Shown here: positions 48,300 through 57,750 of the stretch, piece after piece
How positions within the stretch are numbered: position 1 is the stretch's first letter
Layout: each line of letters opens with the position of its first letter
Origin: Stentor roeselii
Lineage: Eukaryota; Ciliophora; Heterotrichea; Heterotrichida; Stentoridae
Length of the DNA stretch: 64,000 bases
Assembly (NCBI GenBank): GCA_006503475.1
Contig: RSEH01000016.1
Location: 124,001 to 188,000 of the forward strand
Reading direction: 5' to 3'
Notes under the pieces: model-generated
The model's input: only the letters and a program-made list of their open reading frames with translations
Told to the model about the DNA's origin: nothing
Databases searched by the model: none
Translations under genes and position numbers: made by a program

Positions 48300-51200
48300 T
48301 TATCCTTTTCCCATTTTCTTGTCGACTAGACTTGCGAGTTTGCATAAGGACTGGATTCGACGCAGTTGGGTTTCTTCTTGTGAGAGGTACGGGAAGTATA
48401 TGCAAAAGTAAAGCAGAAGTGAAATTAATGAGTAGAAGATTGTTGAGATCATTATTATGTCGAATGTTTTGTTCATGCTTGTTTTTAACTTTTTGTCGAT
48501 TAGTGATGAGATTTTTTCGTTGTTGTAGAAAATGTCTCGACCGAGTTCTGTGTATTTGTCGTGAAAGGTGTAGTCAAAAGTTTTTGTTACGTATTGAGTG
48601 TCTTGCACCAGTAGTTCTAAACCGGTGTAAATCCCGTAATGGTTGTAACCTGAGGTGTCATTCTCCAACTTTTCAAAAATCGTAGAAAAAGCCTCTGAAG
48701 GCATGTTTGACTTAAATTTACTGTTTTTTATGTTATTTCGAATATCTTGGTAGTCTTTAATCAAATTTTCCACTTCTGTTAAAGGGTCATTAATGAAGTT
48801 CATCCCTGGGAAGTAAAGTTTCAAAGAATGTGGAGAAAAAGAAGTCAAAAACTCAACCACGTAAAAGTTCATCAAATAAATCAAGATGTTCTTCTGTGAA
48901 AAATCTAAAACAAGACTCGACCTGATTTCAACAAAATTTTCGATTTCAGTGCAGTAGTAAAGAGTTACCAGCAAGTAAAAACTAATGCTCAAGACTGAAA
49001 AAATCAAGAGTCTCCAAACGTATTTCCAGATCTGCAGACAATTAATTCTGAACTGGATGGCTTTTCCGTTGTCTTTTAATAAATACTCGCTAAGCTCTGC
49101 TTCATCGACTCCATTTACGAGAGACAGTCGGTTCGTGTATATTGCTTTGCAGGACTTGTATGAAGAGTTGGAAAGCTTTGAAAGGAATGTCCATAGTTGG
49201 TTGATTTTACGGCTTAGAGTCACTACGAAAAAAGTCACGTAGGCTACACTTAGGAATAGTATTGTTATTCCGATGTATAAAATAGTGTTTTTTGTGAAGT
49301 TGATCTTGTTTGCACGTTTTTGAGAACATTTTATCGAGTCTTTCGCTTGTTTCATTATGAATTGAAGACTGTACTTTGCACCGTTTGCCATCACGAAAAA
49401 TAGGTCGGATTTTGATGGATTTTTATTGATGCAAGAATCTTTGAATACATTCGCCTATATAAAAATCACGCTAGTATTAAGCTCGACTATAAAATTGTAC
49501 AAATTAGTAAACTCAAAAATCTCTGAATTATTCAAATAAGCCAAAGGTACAGCATCCTGAGTCATGAAATGACTAGCATCACACTCATGCCAATAATTCC
49601 TAGAATGACTCGAGAGCTCTGCCGCGAGTTGGTCAAGTCTAGCAGACTTATCATTGAAAATATCAAGATACAATTTATAAGGCAGGTTATAAGCGATTTT
49701 TAAATCAATAATTCTAGTGCAGACAGTCAAAGAAATAACTGAATCCATAACCTCAGCAAGAAACATGGTCAAATTCGGATTATTCTCTTCAACCAAATCA
49801 ATTTTCATCCTCGCCAAAATAATCAAACTGGTCGCGACTCCAGTGAGTACAAAAATAAACAAAATGAACTTATAAACCTTTATTCCTCTCACAGCTTCAT
49901 TTAAAATCTTTTTCGAGTATCTCTCACTTGCTGAAGTAGTTGAAGTCGAACTATGCGTGCTTTTTTCAATTCTTTTATCCCCAGTGAAGGCGTCTTGATT
50001 ATATTCTCGAGAAAAGGCAGGATGAAGGCTATAATTCGTGTCATCAGCGAAACCGACTTTAAAGTTTTTTTTCTTGTCAAGGTCTTCAACTGTTTCAAAT
50101 TTAATGATTTGTTTTTCATCATGTTTATTCGGAATTTCTACTATTCTCATATCTTCTTCGTTTTCGTAAATTAAAATCACTGTGATCATCACTTTAGAAA
50201 CTTGACGATAGCTTTTTACGATTCCTATTTTTTGACCTCTGTAGCCTACTGTGTACATTGAGTTCAGTTCAAGATTTTCTGGGTTAAAAGGAAAGATTTC
50301 AGAGATGTGAAGCATTTTAAAGTTAGGTATGTTGATGAAATCAGGAAGTTTTTGACTATATGAAACAATAATTCCACGGTCGTTTAATAGAACAATATGT
50401 CGTTTATGTTCAAGTTTTTTAATCATAGCCAGAAAGAAAACATTTTCTTTAATTGCAGTACATCGACTTCGAATCTCGACTTCAACCAAGTACCCAGTTT
50501 CTGTCTGAAACACAAGACTTCCATTAAAGGGCACATCAGCCTTAATACAAAAGTCAATAAAATTAGTAAGTGCGATATTATGAGTCTTTGCATATTTTCC
50601 AGGGATATAAGTATTGATATTACTTCCAATGATAGTATTTAAATTTTGACCTAAAATCTCAGCAAATTTCGCATTCGCGTAGATTATCTGCCCGATATTT
50701 TTTTCATTACCAGAGACCAGTAAAGTTCCATTATTTTCATCATAATAATTCAACTCTCCACTTTCATGACTTTTATTCGAGCTCATGCGACTGATAGGAA
50801 CATTTGCAAGTCCAACTTCAAGACAGATCTCAACAAGAAAACTTCTGAAAGTCTCTCTGCACTTTGAAGAACTAGGAAAATTTTCAATGAGATACTCGAA
50901 ACCTTTTCTGATCTTTTCAATATTATTGACAGCTGAGTGCACCATTGAGTTAAGTTTGTTTAAATTCCCTGAAGTCACTAGTTCAGCCCAGAACTTTAAA
51001 AGAGTTAAACAAAGATTCATGTCTCTTTTCTTTAAGTCTTCGTAGATCAGTGCATATCGCATGTAGCTTAGATCTTCAAGTCCTGTCATGTTTATTGAAT
51101 TTAACTCGAAGTCGCAGCGGTAGATTTGGAAATCTTGAGATAAACTGTAAGGAGTTCTCCAGGATTTTGAAAGTTTTATGAAGGCTAGTCGATAGTCCTC

Positions 51201-52406
51201 AAGAACGTCGATGCAGTAGTAAGTCTGCCAGATTGGAGCCATTTCACATTGCTTGTATTTAAAGTTTTTTAAACAGTTGTCAAAGAGCAGGAGAACTTGA
51301 TGGTCTTTTTTTGAAGAGCTAAGTTTGGACCTTAGGAAAAGTTCTAAACTCCAGCATGATGAGTATTTTGGGTTGATTTTTTTTATTAGTGAATAACGAT
51401 AGTTTGCTAACCAGTGAACAAGAATAACGGAACTGGGAACTACAAAGAGTGTGAAAAGCAAGACAGTTCTGGAGTCATCGACAAGATACCCGATTAAAAA
51501 CCCTAAAGTGATCAAAGATTCTGAGCAAGAGACAATAATTTTAAGTTTATTTGAGAACTCAGAGTAATACGGTAGATAAACCAAGTACTCAACACTAATA
51601 TAAACGAAAATACAGAAAACAATCAACTGATACAACTGAGGATGACTATCATATATAACAACATACATAGTAACAATCAAAATATGCAAAGCCTTTACAT
51701 TCACATCAATACTTGAATTAGCCTTGGCAGTCAAACATTTACCGCTTAACGAATGACGAACTTCAATTGCAAAGTACTCAAAAATCGCATTCAAAATAAT
51801 TAAAATAATCAAAGAAACGGAACTTCTCACTAAACTCAAATTATCTCTGTAACTTGTGTTCAATATCGAGTACTCCATGATCGACTCACTATTCACTGCA
51901 AAACTCTTGATATCGATAAGCAGCAAAGCAAGAGAAGGCAAAAAAAGAACTGTTGAAAAAAGTTTCAGTCCTTTACTCAAAAAGTACTTTGCAAAAAATA
52001 TCGGCTTTTTGCCGAAGGACTGCAAAATTTGGACACCTATCAGAACTGAAAACAACAGGAATAAAGAAGAATTCAGAAGAATCTGCACTTCTGAAATTAT
52101 TTTTAAATACGCGCTGAGCAGGTCTAAACGAGTGAATGAAATGAATCTCCAGAAGACCTCGTAACTGCCCCAGTCTTTTAGCTTTGAATCTGACCTCCAA
52201 AGGAAACTTGTCAGTTGAAGGGAAATAGAAATGTTTGTGGTTGTTAACCAGAGCTTACTTGAAAGTCGCACAGAGTCGTTTGATGCTTCTGTTCTGAAAA
52301 TTTCTAAAAAACCTGAAAAAAGCTGGGTTTTTAGACGGGTTAGGAAAGAATTTGAATGATTGCCCTGGGTTATGCTTTCCAGGTTTAAAGAGGTCTTAGT
52401 TTCCAT
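48300..52406 (-). CDS. Large multipass PAS-domain membrane protein (1363 aa)
   Basis: Two exons across a 15-nt intron at 49455..49469 with a GTGA donor (GTGATTTTTATATAG). The N-terminal third has many TM helices (e.g. LLFSVLIGVQILQSF, LIILIILNAIFEYFA, LIVFCIFVYISVEYL). Residues ~520-760 are cytosolic and include a PAS domain (GQIIYANAKFAEILGQNLNT, GSNINTYIPGKYAK). More TM segments follow (FILFIFVLTGVATSLII; in exon 2 ILYIGITILFLSVAYVTF and IIMISTIFYSLISLLLYF). This is the layout of a ciliate-expanded PAS membrane protein family. No kinase or cyclase is attached. A sensory role is inferred. Confidence 0.82.
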
Positions 52407-52776
52407 TTATTACTTTGAGTAGGAAGAGATTATTTGTGTTAGGATTATTAGTAGAAATTAGAATGAAACTTTTTAGAGAGGGGATTAAATAAATATCTGG
52501 ATGAACTTGTTGGATTAGTTAATATCGAAAGCAGATTTCATTTAAGATTATTTTCACAGAATCTAAAGAAATAGAAAATGATTTATTTTAAAGTATTAAT
52601 AAAATATCACATTCTAGGTTATTAAATTTTTAAAGATCTCTAAGAAAACTTGAATCGAAAATTCGTCAAATCAGATGATGATAGAATATTGATAAAAAAA
52701 ATTTTAAAGATACTAAAACCAAAGTTTAAGAAACCAACATTCATAATAATATTCTAAATTCTTAGTATAAGCTAAA
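52407..52776. other. 370-bp AT-rich spacer, probable promoter of the PAS gene
   Basis: Lies upstream of the minus-strand PAS gene start and downstream of the DnaJ stop. Very AT-rich; no ORF, repeat or motif of note seen. Confidence 0.4.
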
Positions 52777-54045
52777 TTAAAAAATAGTTCCAGAGCACTG
52801 GACTTTCTGCCCGCCCCTCATTCTAGGATCTTCTTCTTCCTCTTCTTTGTAATCTGAGTGTATTTTTGAGTCATTTTCAGTGACATGTGATTTACTGAAT
52901 TCAATAGTTTTATAAATGCTTCCTTGATCAGGGATCATATCGTGATCTCCTGGAAGAATACTTTTCAAACCTTTCACCTGATCATCAGTCAGCGACCTCG
53001 CCAAAGGAAACTCAACTTCAAAGGAAATGAAAAGATTTCCATGTTTGAAAGGAGTTCTCATTAAGGGCATCCCAAGTTCTTCAACAGTCCTGACATCTCC
53101 AGGTTTGACAACCTCTCCACTGGTACTTGAAATGATTTTATCTCCATCAAAATGTTTAATAGTAAAGCAATACCCGCATAGTGCTTCTTTTAAGCTGATC
53201 TTCTTAGTCATGATCAAGTCGGCTTTTTTTCTTTTGAAGACTTCGTGCTCCTTTTCTTCTAGAATCACGACGAGATCACCAGGTTGCTGTCCAGGAGCTT
53301 CATCACTTTCTCCGTAAAAGCTGTATTTATGCTGATTAGGGGCTCCTTTATCAACAACAATTTCAATTACTTTTCTTTCTTTCATCACTTGGTTACCTTT
53401 GCAAGTTTTGCATTTAGTAGCCTCATCAATCATCTTCCCCTGTCCTCTGCATTTATCACAAGGTCCAGTAGACTGAGAATACATCCCTGGTCCAAGCTGA
53501 GTCATTTTAGTGACCATTCCTTTTCCTTTACACGAAGAGCAAGTCTGTACATTAGACCCTCCTTTTCCCGCACATCCCGTACAAATTCTATCTCGATTAA
53601 TAGCAATTTTCTTGGTAGCTCCATTATAAAGTTCTTCAAGAGATACTTTCAAAGTAAAACTAGTATCAGGAGTCCTCTTGGCCCCTCCAGTCTCTCTAGA
53701 GCGACCAGAAATCATATCAAACAAATCAGTAGGACCAGAAGAAGCTGACATGCCTTGATTTATTCCTTCTTCTCCATGCATGTCATAAACTTTTCGCTTG
53801 TTTTCATCAGAAAGAATCTCAGCGGCATGAGTCAGTTCTGCGAAGACTTTTGGGTCTCCTCCTTTGTCAGGGTGCATCGTCTTGGCCAACATGCGGTACT
53901 TCTTTTTGATGTCTGCGCATGATGTTGACTTGTCAACTCCAAGCAATTCGTAGTACTTGGTTGTGTTTGCTGGCTCTTTTTGACGAGCACGGCCACCGCC
54001 TTCGAAAAAGTCACCGAATGGAAAACCTCCTGAAAAAAAAGACAT
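52777..54045 (-). CDS. DNAJA: Type I DnaJ/Hsp40 co-chaperone (DNAJA/Ydj1-like)
   Basis: 422 aa in the classical order: a J domain at about 30-95 with the HPD motif (AKTMHPDKGG), a short Gly/Ser segment, then four CXXCXGXG-type zinc repeats at about 155-225 (CTGCAGKG, CSSCKGKG, CDKCRGQG, CKTCKGNQ). The substrate-binding C-terminal domains follow. It stimulates cytosolic Hsp70 ATPase. The end is CSGTIF, so there is no terminal CaaX farnesylation box, unlike Ydj1/DNAJA1. A perfect heat-shock element lies 39 bp upstream. Stop TAA. Confidence 0.95.
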   Translation of the reverse strand: MSFFSGGFPFGDFFEGGGRARQKEPANTTKYYELLGVDKSTSCADIKKKYRMLAKTMHPDKGGDPKVFAELTHAAEILSDENKRKVYDMHGEEGINQGMSASSGPTDLFDMISGRSRETGGAKRTPDTSFTLKVSLEELYNGATKKIAINRDRICTGCAGKGGSNVQTCSSCKGKGMVTKMTQLGPGMYSQSTGPCDKCRGQGKMIDEATKCKTCKGNQVMKERKVIEIVVDKGAPNQHKYSFYGESDEAPGQQPGDLVVILEEKEHEVFKRKKADLIMTKKISLKEALCGYCFTIKHFDGDKIISSTSGEVVKPGDVRTVEELGMPLMRTPFKHGNLFISFEVEFPLARSLTDDQVKGLKSILPGDHDMIPDQGSIYKTIEFSKSHVTENDSKIHSDYKEEEEEDPRMRGGQKVQCSGTIF

Positions 54046-54083
54046 TATAGAGAATGTTGTATGGAAAGTTCTAATATGGTCTA

Positions 54084-54096
54084 GAATATTCTAGAA
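54084..54096. promoter_or_regulatory. Heat-shock element of the DnaJ gene
   Basis: The sequence GAATATTCTAGAA is a perfect three-unit HSE (GAAnnTTCnnGAA), 39 bp upstream of the DnaJ ATG at 54045. A further GAAAGTTC unit lies at 54064-54071 between it and the gene. This supports HSF control. Confidence 0.75.
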
Positions 54097-56638
54097 TTGG
54101 GAGGAGAAAAGTATGGAAGATTTTTTTTATTTAGGTGGATTTTTTTGAAGTTTAGGGAATTAAGGATTGATTGGGAGGAAAGGGGTGTGAATCTTGGAAT
54201 TATTGAAGAAAATGTAAGTTGTTTTTGGGTTTAGATTTTGTTGAATTAATACTTGATTGCTTTTGCACAGGATTATTAGGATGGAATAGAAATTTAGGTA
54301 GTTTTCAATTAGAAATTTTTTATAGAATTGGTCATGATGCTGTTATTTTATTTGTTTGTTTGAATTAACTACTCTCTTTATCCTTAATTAGAAGTGAGGG
54401 GCAGGCCGCTATTATGCTATTTTGAGAATCATAATTACACAAATTATCACAATTTATTATTTTCTGATGGTTTTATTTATGAAATTATGTAGATTGATCT
54501 ACATATGAAATAATTTTGGATTTGAATAATTCTATCTTTTGATACTGATATATCAGTAGAGAGCGTATTTTCTCTATTTCATGGTTGAATATCCAAATCA
54601 GATTATCAGAATGCCCTACAAAACTATTAAATAAGTTTCCTATACTTGTATCGATATCCTAACTTGATTATCAAATGATGATGGTGCAATGATTCTTCAT
54701 TAAATGTGAAGGTTAAGGTCTAACAATACTTTTATAACCAACTAATTCATATTTTGGTTCTTTAGAAATAATATCTTATAAAATTGATTTCATTTATTAC
54801 TATATATTATAGCTAATTCTTTTGAATTTCATGTTTGACTACCTCTATTAATGTCTTCATGTTTCTTCAAGACATTAAGGCAGTTTAGTTCATACGAGTC
54901 CCAAATTAAAAATTTTTTATTTTTTGAACATCTAATCATGAGTGAACTATCTTCTGAAAAATTAACCTTAAAAATATTTCCCTTGATGATACAATTTGTT
55001 CATCAGCACCCTTATGTTATGTAAAAAATATAATCAATAAATTTGCATGTACCCATCAACGACTATAGCTTGAATAAAATACACATTCTATGAATGTTCA
55101 AATTGCAGAATGTAGTTCTATAAGCCTGCTTTGACAGTGATAATTAGAATAAATTTAAGTTAGTTTAGGATAAATAGTTTAGAAGTTGATAGTGAATAGA
55201 GAAAAACTATCTAGTATATTTAAGCCAATCCTTATACTTAACAAGCACTTCAGAATTCGATTTACTATAAGATTGAGATAAATATGAAATATCAGTACTA
55301 GATTTTATTATCTTGTTTTCAATTACTGAATACTTGTGTAAAATTTTCTAAACATCTAAAATTTTACCAGAGGTTTTAAAATACAATCATCTGAGCTCCT
55401 AGGGTTAAGGCACCTTTTAATAAAGAATGAGTTATAATATTTAAAGTGTCGAAAATACTTTTCAAATTCTATGTAAATATTGAGATTGCTAATCTCAGAC
55501 CTCAAGATTAATATAAATGCAAAATATATTTTGGAAATTAATAGCATTTAATTTATTAATATCTAATTAAAACTATAATTCTTATTTATTCCTTAATGAC
55601 CCATTCAAAGCACCAATATGTGAAACTTTAAAAATAATTTAAGGCACTACTAAAAATATATTAGATTTTATTAATACTGGATAAACCTGGTTTATATTTT
55701 CAGAATTTTAATCTATTTATATATTTTATGAATATTATACTAATATACAATGCCAAATACTATCTTTATAAAAATTGTTAAAAGCATCAATAGTTTAAAT
55801 ATATATTTAGGCAATAAAAAGTATCTATATTTTAAAAATTTCAAAATATTGTAATTATCTAATTTTAGATTAGTACACCATACACTAGTTATGAATAAGT
55901 TTAAGCATGGATTTGATTTGAACAAATGTAAAGCCCATATTAAATTTTAAAAAATGTAGTCTCTTGTGAGACACTACTATTTCGTCATTGATTTTAATTT
56001 GATAGAAAAAATAATTTAGAAGCCAGACCCTGACTGATTATTTTTATATTTTTGAGATAATCTGAAATTAAAGACTAAGTGATGAGGACCTATAAGTGTA
56101 GCAGATGTCGAAGAGTTCTCTCTACACAACTGTGCATGAGGATTATTCGTACCATTTACTATCGTATTATTGATCCCTGAATACCCAATAGTGTCAATTG
56201 CAGATTCCAATTCGAAAACAAATAATCTGCCTGTGTTTGGTAATAGTAAAATAATTAGGCTCTCTTTTTAATCGAATTTTGGCCAAAAAATAGCCTACCT
56301 GTGCTTGTTAATAGTAAAATAATTAGGCTCTCTTTTGAATTGAATTTGGCAACAAACGCCGCAGTTTTGAGAACTTACAAAGATATTATCACTAATATGA
56401 TGAAATTGATGATCATATTATTTTTATTTATTTAGCCATTTGTTGCAAACAAAATAATTCTATGTTGATCAAATCAAAAACCCAATCCATAAAAATTCTA
56501 ATTTCATTCAACCCTACAACTCCACCCTAAATCCAAAAAACTTTTCTCAACTCTCCAAATCTTCCAAAAAAAAAAAATCCAAAATTTCAATATTCATGTA
56601 GATATCATGCAAATCTAATAATCAACCAGAAGTTTCAA
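54097..56638. other. 2.5-kb AT-rich gene-free interval between divergent genes
   Basis: No frame longer than about 64 codons, none convincing. AT content is very high and many short A/T runs occur. The only structure I see is a 68-bp direct repeat at 56227-56346 (separate entry) and a 12-bp palindrome CTGATATATCAG near 54546. It contrasts with the few-bp spacing elsewhere in the window. Confidence 0.5.
56227..56346 (+). repeat. Imperfect 68-bp direct tandem repeat, about two copies
   Basis: The core CTGTGTTTGGTAATAG at 56231 recurs as CTGTGCTTGTTAATAG at 56299. Both are followed by TAAAATAATTAGGCTCTCTT, so the two copies lie 68 bp apart. Similarity extends to ATCGAATTTTGGC / ATTGAATTTGGC at the right. 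Located about 300 bp upstream of the RING/TRAF gene. Confidence 0.75.
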
Positions 56639-57205
56639 ATGTTCCAACTCCGCAAGAAAAAGCAAATTCTAGGTTTCTCCCCCAATAGATTCGTTTCACC
56701 TCCTCAAGGAGACTTCTTCTGCCCCTTATGCGGTATGATCGTTCGAGACCCTCTGGAATGCCGTAAGTGCAGCCGTCTCTTCTGCACCTTTTGTCTAATC
56801 TGCAACGAGCGTTGTGCAGAATCAAGGCCTTCGCAGCAGTGTCCTTTTTGCAATCGAAAAAGTTTACCTCAAAAGCCAAGCAAGGTCCTTCTACGCATAT
56901 TGAATGAGTTGAAAGTCTTTTGCATGTTTAAAGAAAATGGCTGTGAAGAGACCCACGCTTTGGGAAAGGTGAATTCACATGAGTCAGTTTGTAGATATAG
57001 AAAAGTGAAATGCGACAATTCTCACTTTTGCAATCAGGTCGGCATTGCGAAGGATTTTATTCAGGCACAGTTTTCTTTTATTTCAATGGAAGGCTTTGTG
57101 TGTTCAAAGCGATGTGAGAGTATTTTGAGGTTTATGAGCAACTCTTCGAAGGGTAAAATACGAGAATGTTTAGAGTTATACTATTTTTGTTTAAATAACG
57201 ATTGA
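56639..57205 (+). CDS. RING/TRAF-type zinc-finger protein, probable E3 ligase (188 aa)
   Basis: N-terminal RING at about 28-75 (CPLCGMIVRDPLECRKCSRLFC, CLICNERC, QCPFCNR), then a TRAF-type finger region (CMFKENGCEETHALGKVNSH). This is the NRDP1/SIAH-like order. The C-terminus is helical and Cys-containing. It ends in TGA at 57203-57205, the only TGA stop among genes in this window. The next base begins the stop of the convergent gene. Confidence 0.8.
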   Translation: MFQLRKKKQILGFSPNRFVSPPQGDFFCPLCGMIVRDPLECRKCSRLFCTFCLICNERCAESRPSQQCPFCNRKSLPQKPSKVLLRILNELKVFCMFKENGCEETHALGKVNSHESVCRYRKVKCDNSHFCNQVGIAKDFIQAQFSFISMEGFVCSKRCESILRFMSNSSKGKIRECLELYYFCLNND

Positions 57206-57706
57206 TTAGTACTCTGAGTATTTTTTATCAAATATTCCTTGATCGAGTTTTCCCAGGTCTGGGGTGTTGTTGGATTGATTCACGCTTTTTAAGATGTCGA
57301 GGAATAAAGATCGGTGATCAGCTAAATGCATCTCGATTGCTCGGTTTATGCTGTAATCGTCGTCGTTCCTGATAAATCTCTGATGAGTTTTATATAATAG
57401 TTTGAAGTCACCTGGTTTGTCAGAGGAATTTTCTTTGTAGTCTAAATAGCCGATTGGGACTCGAGCGGAAAGACTCATCACGAAATCTTCCATTTCTGGA
57501 ACTCCTGCTTGAGTAGTGATTTTCTGTGAAGAGATCAACAAGAACCAGTTCTGTTCTTCATTTATCAAAACTTTATATGTCGCTGCTTTGTATACGAAGT
57601 TTATTTTGATCAAGCCCTTCACCTTGCTGATTGAATGATAATCCTTGCTCAGAAAGCGAATCCATTTATCCTGAATGTTTCTCGGTGCCAAGTTCTTACT
57701 TTCCAT
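57206..57706 (-). CDS. Unknown 166-aa soluble protein
   Basis: Continuous frame from ATG 57706 to TAA at 57206-57208, sharing no base with but directly abutting the stop of the RING/TRAF gene. Mixed alpha/beta composition: beta-like INFVYKAATYKVLINEEQNWFLL and helical IEMHLADHRSLFLDILKSV. No TM, signal peptide or recognised motif. Confidence 0.65.
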   Translation of the reverse strand: MESKNLAPRNIQDKWIRFLSKDYHSISKVKGLIKINFVYKAATYKVLINEEQNWFLLISSQKITTQAGVPEMEDFVMSLSARVPIGYLDYKENSSDKPGDFKLLYKTHQRFIRNDDDYSINRAIEMHLADHRSLFLDILKSVNQSNNTPDLGKLDQGIFDKKYSEY

Positions 57707-57750
57707 GATAAAATTTTCCTAATATAGACAAATATGCATAAGTTCGCAAT

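Noticed and set aside
54400-54416. GCAGGCCGCTATTA resembling a vertebrate mitochondrial LSU block
   Set aside because: That string is lineage-specific in vertebrates and no neighbouring rRNA block accompanies it; likely chance.
54546-54557. 12-bp palindrome CTGATATATCAG
   Set aside because: Short palindromes of this kind are expected in long AT-rich DNA.
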